Shown: positions 20,140 through 28,776 of the stretch, piece after piece | Layout: every line of letters begins with the position of its first letter | How positions within the stretch are numbered: position 1 is the stretch's first letter | DNA from: an uncultured Paracoccaceae bacterium | Lineage (GTDB): Bacteria; Pseudomonadota; Alphaproteobacteria; Rhodobacterales; Rhodobacteraceae | DNA length: 64,000 bases | Assembly (NCBI GenBank): GCA_947499715.1 | Contig: CANMPL010000001.1 | Coordinates: 528,501-592,500, forward strand | Direction of reading: 5' to 3' | Program-made: the position numbers and the translations under genes | Notes under the pieces: model-generated | What the model saw: only the letters and a program-made list of their open reading frames with translations | Databases searched by the model: none | What the model was told of the DNA's origin: nothing

Positions 20140-20201
20140 TCAGACTTTCGGACACATGGGTTGTGTATGGTTTCCATATGGTTTGTGCATGCTTTGTGCA
20201 T
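20139..20201. repeat. dispersed 63-bp element, copy 1: 19-bp head + 4 x 11-bp repeat
   Basis: TTCAGACTTTCGGACACAT + GGGTTGTGTAT GGTTTCCATAT GGTTTGTGCAT GCTTTGTGCAT. Confidence 0.85.
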
Positions 20202-20223
20202 AGCCCAAAACCACCGTGCGGTG

Positions 20224-20577
20224 CTACGCGAAAGCCGACACAAGGATCCCCGCCACGATCAGCGCCAGCCCCGCAACCCGCGCCAGATTGACCGTCTCAA
20301 TCTGCAACGCGACGCTGACCACGGTCAGCCCCACCATGGCGATGGCGGTCACGGCGGCATAGGTCAGGCTCAGCGAATAGACCCGGATCGCGGCGACAAA
20401 AGCGGTCAGCAAGACACCAGCACTCAGCACCGATGCCCAGGCCCACGGCGACAGCAAAACCGTTGATATCAAACGCAAAATGCTGTCCGTTTCCACCGCG
20501 CGGCCCACTTGCCGCAGGCAGAGGTTCAGCCCGATGTTGGCCGCCGCCGCGATCAGGATCAACGTCCAATGTGTCAT
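20224..20577 (-). CDS. SMR/EamA-like small multidrug-type membrane protein
   Basis: MTHWTLILIAAAANIGLNLCLRQVGRAVETDS...YSLSLTYAAVTAIAMVGLTVVSVAL; four TM segments. Confidence 0.78.
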   Translation of the reverse strand: MTHWTLILIAAAANIGLNLCLRQVGRAVETDSILRLISTVLLSPWAWASVLSAGVLLTAFVAAIRVYSLSLTYAAVTAIAMVGLTVVSVALQIETVNLARVAGLALIVAGILVSAFA

Positions 20578-21791
20578 GCCGCAGCCCCTTGTTTTCGTTG
20601 GAATGTCTGGATGACCCACCACAGGGTGACCCCCGCCAGCAACGCCACAAAGGGCGCACTTGGCATATGGTAACGATCCCCGCTCACGATAATCGCGTGA
20701 ACGGCCGTGAAATAGGCCCAGCCGCCGAAAATCGGATGAAACAGCGCCCCAAACCGCAGGTTCTTCCAAAGCACCAGAAGTCCAATGATCGCCATGAAAA
20801 CAAGGGCAATCCAGTATAATGACGACACGGCTTTCAGCACAAAGATCCCGCCGTCCCCGACCATCCGTTTGATCGCATCACCGTTCCAAACCACGCCAAT
20901 CGTCTCGCGACTGTGCAGATCAACCAACCGCTTTGCCACGCGCTTTGCGAACAACCCCGGCTCGGCTTTGATATAGGCTTTGGCTTCGGCGTTCAGATAT
21001 TCTTCCCGCTCCATTTCCGACATGCCCTTCACCTCTGCGGGCAGGGGCATGTAACCCCCTGTCGTGTCGGGATTATTCCCCATCCAAAGGTTTGGGCCAA
21101 AGTTGGAGGATACCGTGTATCCCTTGCCGATCACCTCGGCGTTGCGGGCGGTCCAGGGCGATACGATCAGCAAGATCAACGCGATGCTCACGGCGGTTTT
21201 GACCGCGGCCAGCGCCGCCGCACGCCCGCCCTGCGACAGGGCCGCGATCAGCATCGCGCCGGGAAACAGCAGGATCACCGGACGAACGTAACAGGCCAGC
21301 CCCCAGATCACGCCGCACAGCAGTAAGTTGACCCAACGGTTCCCCGCCTCGCGCGACCAAAAGAACAACCCGCCAAGGGTCAGCGTCATGAAATATAGCT
21401 CGCTCGACAGGATCGAGGTAAAGAAGATCAGGTTCGGCCAAAGGGCGACCAGCAATACCGCGCAGGCCGCGGCGTCATCGCCAAAATACTGCTGCCCAAC
21501 CCGCCAGACCAGCACCATCAGCAGCAGCGAGGCCAACAAATTCAACCCGATGACGCCAAGATAGGTGTCGCCCAAAATCCAATAAGTCGCCGTCGTAATG
21601 GCAGAGGTGCCGACTGCCCAATAGGCGCTGGGTTTCTCGGGCTCGAACCCGTAAACCCCATGCTGCCATATGTTTTTCGCCTGAATGTCGTAGGCGGCAC
21701 TATCGGACACGGGCTCCATCGGGATCAGCACCACCCAAAGGATCCTTAGCACCATGCCAAGCAAAATGAATGTGCGAAGATGACGCGCCAT
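20574..21791 (-). CDS. glycosyltransferase family 39-like membrane protein
   Basis: Multi-TM; DTYLGVIGLNLLASLLLMVLVWRVGQQYFGDDAAACAVLLVALWPNLIFFTSILSSELYF; ArnT/PMT-like architecture. Confidence 0.75.
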   Translation of the reverse strand: MARHLRTFILLGMVLRILWVVLIPMEPVSDSAAYDIQAKNIWQHGVYGFEPEKPSAYWAVGTSAITTATYWILGDTYLGVIGLNLLASLLLMVLVWRVGQQYFGDDAAACAVLLVALWPNLIFFTSILSSELYFMTLTLGGLFFWSREAGNRWVNLLLCGVIWGLACYVRPVILLFPGAMLIAALSQGGRAAALAAVKTAVSIALILLIVSPWTARNAEVIGKGYTVSSNFGPNLWMGNNPDTTGGYMPLPAEVKGMSEMEREEYLNAEAKAYIKAEPGLFAKRVAKRLVDLHSRETIGVVWNGDAIKRMVGDGGIFVLKAVSSLYWIALVFMAIIGLLVLWKNLRFGALFHPIFGGWAYFTAVHAIIVSGDRYHMPSAPFVALLAGVTLWWVIQTFQRKQGAAA

Positions 21792-21794
21792 CGC

Positions 21795-23258
21795 CTAGAT
21801 CCCCCGCTCTGCCAGAAACACGATCAGCACGACAATTGCGCCCGTCGCGAGGCTGATCTTGTCCTTGACCGCAAAGACAATCGGGTCGTCATCCATCTGT
21901 CCGCGATGGGTCAAAATCGCGACCCGGCTAAGCCAATAAAGCAGGATCGGACAGATCAGCCACAGGATCTCTGGCGTGGCATAAAGATCCACGACCGCAG
22001 GGCTGTATAGATAAAGTGCAAAGACCAAAACCGCAGCCTGTCCGGCGCTGATCGCGATCATCTGAATGACGGAAACGTCGTTGATCCCATAACCCCGGCC
22101 GGGCGGGCTTTCGTCGCTTCGCTTGGCCTGATCCACCAGTTCGGCCTGCCGTTTGATGCTGGCCAAAGAGTAGAACAGAAAGATCGAAAAGGCCAAAAGC
22201 CACGGCGATGGCATGATCTCTGTTGCCGCCCCGCCTGCGACAATCCGCAAGGTATAAAGCCCCGCCAGCGTGATGACATCGACGATCATTTTGCGTTTCA
22301 GAACAAAGGAATAGGCCGCCGTAACGGCAAAATAGAACGCCAGTACCGCCAGAAACATCGGCGGCATTATCAAGAGCGACAGGATCAGGCTGCCACCAAT
22401 CAGGCCAAGCCCCAGCAGCGCGCCATCCCGGATCGGGATCCGTCCGGCAGCAAAGGGCCGCATACGCTTGCGCGGGTGAACCCGGTCAGATGGTAAATCG
22501 ACCAGATCGTTGAAAATATAGACACTGGAGGCTGTCATGCTGAACAGCACAAAGGCCATCACAGCATAAAACGCCATCGTGAAATCATGGGCGGCAAGCA
22601 TGGGCAAAAATACCAGCACGTTCTTGACCCATTGATGTGGGCGCAACGCCTTAAGGTATGATTTCCAAAGCGGCGGCGTTTCGGTCGCAACCGGCGTCAA
22701 AGTGACGCCTGCAGCGCGCGCCTTGGCGATCAGTTGTGCGGATGGATCAACTGCGAATGCCGTATGTGCAGCCCGCCAAACGGGGATATCCGTGGCGCTG
22801 TCGCCGATGTAATCAAACCCCTTTTCGCCGTAGCGGGCTGTCAGAAATGCAGCCTTGTTTGCGCCATTCAGGTTGCTGCCGTCAGTCGCGTCGCTGCCGG
22901 TGCCAAAGGCCTCGTCGATCTGTGGCAATTGGTCGGCCACCGCGCTGACCTGCCGATGGTCAGAGGCGGACGCCAGCACGACAGTGCGGCCTGCGGCCTT
23001 GGCCTCTGCGATCATCGCATCAACGTCCGGGTTCAGCGGCAGGCGATCTGCGCCCAGCGTCATGCGGTCGGCGACATAGGATTTCAGCGGCACCTTGCCA
23101 CGACGCACCGCACTGACCGCGCCAAAAAGTGCGGCGGGGTTTTGGGCGCTAAGCCGCAAAAGCGCCTCGTGCAGCGTATCGGTGCGCGACAGCGTTTCAT
23201 CCAGATCGACAACAAGGGCACGGGCCGCGTTGTTTTGCAAAGATGTGTTGTGTTCCAA
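21795..23258 (-). CDS. UbiA family prenyltransferase with N-terminal HAD domain
   Basis: N-terminal ALVVDLDETLSRTDTLHEALL (HAD motif I); C-terminal LRPHQWVKNVLVFLPMLAAHD...FNDLVDLPSDRVHPRKRMRPFAAG (UbiA). Confidence 0.87.
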   Translation of the reverse strand: MEHNTSLQNNAARALVVDLDETLSRTDTLHEALLRLSAQNPAALFGAVSAVRRGKVPLKSYVADRMTLGADRLPLNPDVDAMIAEAKAAGRTVVLASASDHRQVSAVADQLPQIDEAFGTGSDATDGSNLNGANKAAFLTARYGEKGFDYIGDSATDIPVWRAAHTAFAVDPSAQLIAKARAAGVTLTPVATETPPLWKSYLKALRPHQWVKNVLVFLPMLAAHDFTMAFYAVMAFVLFSMTASSVYIFNDLVDLPSDRVHPRKRMRPFAAGRIPIRDGALLGLGLIGGSLILSLLIMPPMFLAVLAFYFAVTAAYSFVLKRKMIVDVITLAGLYTLRIVAGGAATEIMPSPWLLAFSIFLFYSLASIKRQAELVDQAKRSDESPPGRGYGINDVSVIQMIAISAGQAAVLVFALYLYSPAVVDLYATPEILWLICPILLYWLSRVAILTHRGQMDDDPIVFAVKDKISLATGAIVVLIVFLAERGI

Positions 23259-23449
23259 AGGACCGGACCCACCGTAAATGACAAAGAATAACGTGCTCGT
23301 ATCAGCGCGTGGATGCCTCCAAACGCTTCAAAAAACAACCTTTTTGCCGGTTCAAAGCGTTTCGCGCCGACAAGTGTTGCCGCGTTTGGATAGCGCGTCA
23401 CCGCGGCCAAAGTATGAACGCGGCGGGGCCAAATCGGGGTTAATGCGGC

Positions 23450-23512
23450 TTCAGACATTCGGCGGCATGGTTTGTGTATGGGGTGTGCATGGTATGTGTA
23501 TGGTTTCTGCAT
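23450..23512. repeat. dispersed 63-bp element, copy 2: 19-bp head + 4 x 11-bp repeat
   Basis: TTCAGACATTCGGCGGCAT + GGTTTGTGTAT GGGGTGTGCAT GGTATGTGTAT GGTTTCTGCAT. Confidence 0.85.
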
Positions 23513-23571
23513 TGCCGATTTTGGCCGGACGGGGCGTTAAGAAATCGGCGCGGTTTGCCGGGTCGGGACGC

Positions 23572-23604
23572 AAAAAGGGCCACCCCGGCGATGGGATGGC
23601 CCTT
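23572..23604 (-). terminator. Rho-independent terminator
   Basis: Minus strand AAAGGGCCATCCC-ATCGCC-GGGGTGGCCCTTTTT; 9-bp perfect outer arms followed by a T run. Confidence 0.8.
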
Positions 23605-23671
23605 TCCTGAAAGTTGCGGAGGTGGGTCGGTTAGGATCTCCACCTTGTGGTTTTCTCAGCTAGGGGCTGCC

Positions 23672-23728
23672 CTAGTTGTGACCCCCACAAGTTGTCCCGA
23701 CTGCCTTCTCCAATACTTCATGATGCAC
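23672..23728 (-). CDS. candidate 18-aa peptide MHHEVLEKAVGTTCGGHN (GTG start)
   Basis: Preceded by AAAGGAGGTGATCC (perfect anti-16S complement) at 7-nt spacing. An overlapping ATG frame (23656-23721) encodes MKYWRRQSGQLVGVTTRAAPS. Confidence 0.4.
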   Translation of the reverse strand: MHHEVLEKAVGTTCGGHN

Positions 23729-23815
23729 TGGATCACCTCCTTTCAAATGTTTCGCCTAAGCTCAGCTTTGCACAGATTTGGTATATGTCAAATTAATTTC
23801 CACACATTTTTGTGC

Positions 23816-24463
23816 TTAGGCCGCGCGGGGTAGCATCCGCCCAACAATCAGGCGGAACGGCACCAGCGCCAGCAGCGCAATGGTTAATTTCACGCCCCAA
23901 TCCGCGACAGCAAGGCTGACCCAAAGTGGCACCAGTGGACCACCGTTCAAGAACGGCACCGGATCTTGTGCCCAGATGATCTGATCTGCGGCGGCAATGC
24001 TTAACGCGTTAAAGGCGGCAGAGAAGGCGATGGAGAAGAAGATAAAGGTATCCACGGTCGAGCTGACCAGCGTGGATCCCAGCGGTGCTTTCCACCATGA
24101 CCCCTGACGCAGCCGGTTAAACACTGCGATATCAAGAAGTTGCGCGATCAGGAACGCCGTGGCAGAGGCGATTGCCACCCGGATCGGCACAGCGGGCCCG
24201 AATTCCAGCATGATCTGGCTACCGATCAGCGAACAGATAATCCCCACGCAAAGCCCTGAAAACACGACCTTTCTTGCCTCTGACGCGCCATAAACACGGT
24301 TCATGATATCCGTCACCAGAAAGGCCAGCGGATAGGTAAAGGCCCCCCAGGTCAGCAACCCATCAAGTATTAGAAATTGCACAAGAATATTAGAGGCGAC
24401 CACGATAATGGCCATGGCGATGACGCCGGGAAGAATACGCATTTTGATGTTCCGTTTTGACAA
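23816..24463 (-). CDS. yhhQ: queuosine precursor transporter (VUT family)
   Basis: FTYPLAFLVTDIMNRVYGASEARKVVFSGL...GSTLVSSTVDTFIFFSIAF. Confidence 0.9.
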   Translation of the reverse strand: MSKRNIKMRILPGVIAMAIIVVASNILVQFLILDGLLTWGAFTYPLAFLVTDIMNRVYGASEARKVVFSGLCVGIICSLIGSQIMLEFGPAVPIRVAIASATAFLIAQLLDIAVFNRLRQGSWWKAPLGSTLVSSTVDTFIFFSIAFSAAFNALSIAAADQIIWAQDPVPFLNGGPLVPLWVSLAVADWGVKLTIALLALVPFRLIVGRMLPRAA

Positions 24464-24505
24464 GGGTGCGGCACTTGGCCCCCGACCATTCAGGGACGGC
24501 GCGGT

Positions 24506-25378
24506 CTACCCCTTTGGCGCGTCACGGTCAATCCGGTATTCGATCACTTCGGTTTGCTGGAAGAACTGGAAATTGTCGTCTGATATCAACGTCATAGTCA
24601 GCCCGCCATCGGGGTCACGCCAGACGCTGATGCCTTCCAGATTGTCGTGCGTGGCATTGGCGGTTTGCAGCAGGACCTCTTCGGCATTGCCAGTCAGGTC
24701 AAAGCGCCTGATCCGGCTGCGAAACCCGATGCCGGTGAAGTCACGCTCGAGCAGATACAACATGTTGTCAGGCCCGATATCGGCCCCGACAATCAGGAAG
24801 GCACCGCGCCGCGGGATCTTGAATGGGACGTCCCAAGCGCCTGATTTATAACGGTAAACCGGAAATGGGCGGTTCGCGCGGCCAGAGCGTTCGGGCATCG
24901 CGTAAAGCGCCCCATCAGATCCGATCGCGAGGCTTTCAAGCGAGGCATTTGACGCCAGGGCCTCAAACGCGGGTTGGGTGAATTCCTGCAGGGGCGGGGC
25001 GGTGATATCGCGATAGGATGCGACCCTGTGTTCGGCCTCGAATGCCACATAGATCAGCCCGTCAGCGCCAATCGCCAGCCCCTCGGAATCGCTGGTTTCC
25101 ATCCTGACGCGCCGCCCGTCCGGCTGACGCAGCCTTTCGCGGACCTCGATTGGCATGGCGACGATCTTGCCGTTCTCGCGGATGATCGGGCCGCTGCGGA
25201 TGAACCCTTTGTCGTTCAGCGCGACGTAACGGGTGCCGCCCTCCAGCACCTCAATCCCGGACAGCCCGCCAAAGCCCTGGTCGCCGCCGTTCCAGTCGAA
25301 CTGACTGGTCAGGGTCACCGCCTTGGGCAAGGGCGCACAGCCCGCAAGCAGGGCAAGAACCGGCCAGATCAGGCGCAT
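24506..25378 (-). CDS. esterase-like activity of phytase family protein, lipoprotein-like
   Basis: [19 protein letters not shown] lipobox; [36 protein letters not shown]...[18 protein letters not shown]. Confidence 0.82.
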   Translation of the reverse strand: MRLIWPVLALLAGCAPLPKAVTLTSQFDWNGGDQGFGGLSGIEVLEGGTRYVALNDKGFIRSGPIIRENGKIVAMPIEVRERLRQPDGRRVRMETSDSEGLAIGADGLIYVAFEAEHRVASYRDITAPPLQEFTQPAFEALASNASLESLAIGSDGALYAMPERSGRANRPFPVYRYKSGAWDVPFKIPRRGAFLIVGADIGPDNMLYLLERDFTGIGFRSRIRRFDLTGNAEEVLLQTANATHDNLEGISVWRDPDGGLTMTLISDDNFQFFQQTEVIEYRIDRDAPKG

Positions 25379-25379
25379 A

Positions 25380-26288
25380 TCAGTTGGCGTTCAGGATGGT
25401 TGTGCACTGCGCAGGCAGGCGGGCCATCGTGATCTCGCGCCGGGGTGCTGCCGGTGTCGCGTTGGGATCGGGCGGCGGTGGGTTCAGGATATTGTTCACC
25501 CAGGTTTGCGCATCCGCACATCCGTCACCGGGCGGCGGCGGGGCCTGATCGACGCAATTGCGGTCGCCTGCGGGACACTTCAGCCGCACATGGAAATGAT
25601 AGTGATGCCCCCACCAAGGCCGGATCTTGTTCAGCCAACTGCGGTCGCCGGTGGCGGAATTACACATCGCCACCTTGGCGCCGGGAAAGACGAAAATCCG
25701 CGCCACGCGCGGGTCAGAGGCGGCGGCCTTCATGATCGCCTCGTGCTGGGGGGTCCAACTGCTGTTGGTATAGGCCCCTGCCGCGCGACGCATGGAGATT
25801 GACGAAATGCTTTCGCGTTCGGCTTCTGTCAGGTTGAGCCGCTTGGGCGGCAGCATCCAGACGTCGATATCAAGCCCCGACTGGTGACTGCGGTGCCCGG
25901 TCAGCATTGGCCCGCCGCGCGGCTGGCTCATGTCGCCGACATAAAGCCCTTCCCAACCCGGCTGGGTGGCGGCAAAGCGGCTAAGTTCTTGCACGTAATC
26001 CACCGTAATCGGCTGCGCCCAGTTGCGGTTGCGCGACAGGCGCATCGCCTGCCATGTCGGGCCGGTTTCGGGCAGTTGAACCGCCCCGGCCTGACAGCCC
26101 AAGGCATAGCCACCCACCGCATCAGGCGCCTGAGCAGAGGCGACGCGGGCCGCCCCAAACAACTGTTTGGCAATGCGCGTGTCATTGGTGTTCTGCGTCG
26201 AAACCGTCGCCGTCGGCGTGCTGGCGGTTTCGGTCTGGCACCCGGTCAGGGCGGCGACTGCTACGATGACTGCTAAGAAACGGACCAT
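25380..26288 (-). CDS. mepA: penicillin-insensitive murein endopeptidase
   Basis: [23 protein letters not shown]...[33 protein letters not shown]; lipobox LTGC. Confidence 0.92.
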   Translation of the reverse strand: MVRFLAVIVAVAALTGCQTETASTPTATVSTQNTNDTRIAKQLFGAARVASAQAPDAVGGYALGCQAGAVQLPETGPTWQAMRLSRNRNWAQPITVDYVQELSRFAATQPGWEGLYVGDMSQPRGGPMLTGHRSHQSGLDIDVWMLPPKRLNLTEAERESISSISMRRAAGAYTNSSWTPQHEAIMKAAASDPRVARIFVFPGAKVAMCNSATGDRSWLNKIRPWWGHHYHFHVRLKCPAGDRNCVDQAPPPPGDGCADAQTWVNNILNPPPPDPNATPAAPRREITMARLPAQCTTILNAN

Positions 26289-27652
26289 TCTGCGCGATCT
26301 CCATCTTTGTTGACCCATCTTAGCAAGAACAGGCCCAAAAGGAAGAGCAGGATCACCGGCAAAAAGCCCAATTGCACGTTTCCGGTCACGGCGGTGAAAA
26401 CGCCGATCAGGAAGGGTGCCAGAAACGCGGTCGCCTTGCCTGATAGGGCAAAGAGGCCGAAAGCTTCGGTCGGGCGTTCGGGGTTGGTATGGCGCACCAT
26501 CATCGACCGGGACGCGGCATAAAGCGCACCGCCCGCGCCACCGATGATCGACCCGCAGACAAAGAAGATGATGTCGGGCAGCGACGACCCCTCTGGTAGC
26601 GGAATACCGAACAATTGGGCCCGCGACATACCGACGATAAAGGAACTGACGATCAACAGCATGATGATGCAGAAGATGATGACAGGCTTGGGGCCAAGCC
26701 GCGCGTCAAACCGGCCACCGACATAGGTAAAGACGGCCGCCGTAATCACGCTGATGATGCCAAAGGGGCCAAGCTGGGCAATGCCCCAGTCCAGCACCAG
26801 CGTCGCATAGACGCCGCCAAAGGCATAAAGCGCGTTCAGCCCGTCGCGATAGAACATCGACGCCAACAGAAACGTGCCAGTGCTTTTGCGTTTGAACACC
26901 GATTTGATTGTGGCCGCCAGATCGCCAAACACCTTGCCGATGCTGGGGCGCGCGCCTGCATCTTCGGGGTCATCCTTGACCCATAGAAAGAACGGCAGAA
27001 TGAACAGCGCATACCAGATCGCCATGAATGGCCCGACGGCGCGGGTGCCCTCGCGTGTGTCTGGATCAAGGCCAAAGAGCGGCGCTAAGCCTGCGATGGT
27101 TTTCCCTGAATCCCCGCTTTCGGCGAAAAAGATCAGCATGATGATCAGCGACACCAAGCCACCCCAATAGCCAAAAGACGCGCCAGATCCTGAAATGCGC
27201 CCGACCTCTTCTTCGGTGCCAAGTGACGGCAAATAGGCGTTGATAAAGTTCAGCGCGGATTCGGCGGCGATAAAGCCGACATAGAACAAGATCAAAAAGA
27301 AGATCAGCGAAGAGGTGTTGGGCTCCATATACCAAAGCGACCAAGCGCCGCCGATATAAAGGATCGAAAACAACGCGATCCAAGGGCGTTTGCGGCCCGT
27401 GCTGTCGGCGAATGCACCCAAGAGCGGGGCGGTCAAAGCGATGAAAAGGCCTGCAACGGTCTGGCCAAAGGCCCATGTGCTTTGGGATTGGGCGCGGGCG
27501 GCTTCGTCATCCAGCCCGGTGCCAAGAAAGTAATTTGTGGCGACCAGCGCAAAGTAGGGGCCAAAGATAAACGTCAGGCCAAGGGTGTAATAAGGCTGGC
27601 TTGCCCAATCGAATAACATCCACCCCCAGATGCGTTTCTTGTTGACTGCCAT
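26273..27652 (-). CDS. MFS transporter (UMF1/Atg22-like)
   Basis: MAVNKKRIWGWMLFDWASQPYYTLGLTFIFGPYFA; FADSTGRKRPWIALFS. Confidence 0.87.
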   Translation of the reverse strand: MAVNKKRIWGWMLFDWASQPYYTLGLTFIFGPYFALVATNYFLGTGLDDEAARAQSQSTWAFGQTVAGLFIALTAPLLGAFADSTGRKRPWIALFSILYIGGAWSLWYMEPNTSSLIFFLILFYVGFIAAESALNFINAYLPSLGTEEEVGRISGSGASFGYWGGLVSLIIMLIFFAESGDSGKTIAGLAPLFGLDPDTREGTRAVGPFMAIWYALFILPFFLWVKDDPEDAGARPSIGKVFGDLAATIKSVFKRKSTGTFLLASMFYRDGLNALYAFGGVYATLVLDWGIAQLGPFGIISVITAAVFTYVGGRFDARLGPKPVIIFCIIMLLIVSSFIVGMSRAQLFGIPLPEGSSLPDIIFFVCGSIIGGAGGALYAASRSMMVRHTNPERPTEAFGLFALSGKATAFLAPFLIGVFTAVTGNVQLGFLPVILLFLLGLFLLRWVNKDGDRAEWSVS

Positions 27653-27718
27653 GTGCCTCTTCCCCGTCTTGTTGCAGGGATAAGAGCCTGATGGCAGGCC
27701 ATGATGCAAGGATTGGTT

Positions 27719-28270
27719 TTAGGCGGCCGCGGCTTTGGCAGGAATCTCTGGCGGCCAGGGGCGGGTGGCATCGGCGTCGATCCAGTTTTGCACCCATGTG
27801 GGCAGGGTCGGGCGCTCGCCCTCGAACCCCATGGAGCGGAAAACAGTGCCAGGGCGCACGATGCCGTTCTTGTCCGTCACGGCAGAGCGGAACAGCGCCT
27901 GCACCGCGCATTCGTCCCCGATCCAGATGGAATGGTCGAGGTAGAAGAACTTATCATCCCAGCCGACACAGCGGTGCACGGCCTTGAATTTGACAAAGGT
28001 GCGGATGCGCTTGCGATAACGCACAGAACTGCCCGCCATCGTGATGCCCCATCCGTTCTTGCGCACAGCACCCAAAAGCCCGACACGCTGCGCCAGCACA
28101 GAGCGGCCGAAATCCAGCACGGTCATGATGCGGCCGTTGTTCATTTCAAGGAAGATATCAATGTCCTGCGGCCAGCAGCGGTGCCATGTTTCATGCGCCC
28201 CCAAGACCGGCAAAGCGGGGGCATTGCGGCTGATGATCAGTTCTTTTGCGGCGCGGATAAAGGGGTACAT
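27719..28270 (-). CDS. acyl-CoA thioesterase family protein (THEM6/hot-dog-like)
   Basis: HRCWPQDIDIFLEMNNGRIMTVLDFGR...WGITMAGSSVRYRKRIRTFVKF. Confidence 0.77.
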   Translation of the reverse strand: MYPFIRAAKELIISRNAPALPVLGAHETWHRCWPQDIDIFLEMNNGRIMTVLDFGRSVLAQRVGLLGAVRKNGWGITMAGSSVRYRKRIRTFVKFKAVHRCVGWDDKFFYLDHSIWIGDECAVQALFRSAVTDKNGIVRPGTVFRSMGFEGERPTLPTWVQNWIDADATRPWPPEIPAKAAAA

Positions 28271-28295
28271 CGGGCTCTCCTAATCGCACAGTTAG

Positions 28296-28315
28296 TGACG
28301 TTGACGTCAACGTCA
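28296..28315. promoter_or_regulatory. perfect 20-bp palindrome, candidate operator
   Basis: TGACGTTGACGTCAACGTCA equals its own reverse complement; lies 26 bp upstream of the thioesterase start. Confidence 0.55.
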
Positions 28316-28399
28316 ACTTTGACCTAACGGCAACCGTATCTTGCAAGGTGGCGGAGGATTGCTTACCTGCTTTTGCGTGGATCAAGGAAAGGCCCAACC

Positions 28400-28666
28400 A
28401 TGAATGATATCGTCCAGATCGCGCTGCTTCTGATCTCTGTTGCGCGGACGTTTATTTTTATCCACTTCATCATGAGTTGGCTGATCAGCTTTAACGTGCT
28501 GAACCTGCAGCAGCCCATTGTGGCGCAGATCTGGTACGGTTTGCAGCGGCTGTTAGAGCCGATTTACCGCCCCATTCGCAGTGTTTTGCCCGATATGGGC
28601 GGGATTGATCTGTCGCCGATTGTCGCGCTGATCGGGCTGGAAATTCTCCGCATCCTGATCATCTGA
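28400..28666 (+). CDS. YggT family protein
   Basis: MNDIVQIALLLISVARTFIFIHFIMSWLISFNVLN...PIYRPIRSVLPDMGGIDLSPIVALIGLEILR. Confidence 0.9.
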   Translation: MNDIVQIALLLISVARTFIFIHFIMSWLISFNVLNLQQPIVAQIWYGLQRLLEPIYRPIRSVLPDMGGIDLSPIVALIGLEILRILII

Positions 28667-28752
28667 CGCCTATCGGAAACAGGTCATGGCGCAAATGCTG
28701 GCCTGCGCGTCGCGGATGGGCTTCTGACAAGGCACGAAGAATGATGTAAACG

Positions 28753-28776
28753 CGGGTAACGCGCAGGAGTTACCCG
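28753..28776 (+). promoter_or_regulatory. perfect inverted repeat enclosing the SD of the formate dehydrogenase gene
   Basis: CGGGTAAC-GCGCAGGA-GTTACCCG immediately before ATG at 28777; 8-bp perfect arms, SD in the loop. Confidence 0.6.

Noticed and set aside
20141-20201. Short open frames through the 11-bp arrays (e.g. MHKACTNHMETIHNPC..., MQKPYTYHAHPIHKPC...)
   Set aside because: Similarity between copies follows from the shared DNA repeat; no SD and no consistent stop position, so peptides are not claimed.
20158-23512. 11-bp arrays as possible CRISPR repeats
   Set aside because: Units are contiguous, 11 bp, with no spacers, and no cas genes are present.
23730-23743. GGATCACCTCCTTT on the plus strand, identical to a 16S rRNA 3' end
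   Set aside because: Flanking sequence shows no 16S helix 45 or rRNA; better explained as a perfect SD on the minus strand.
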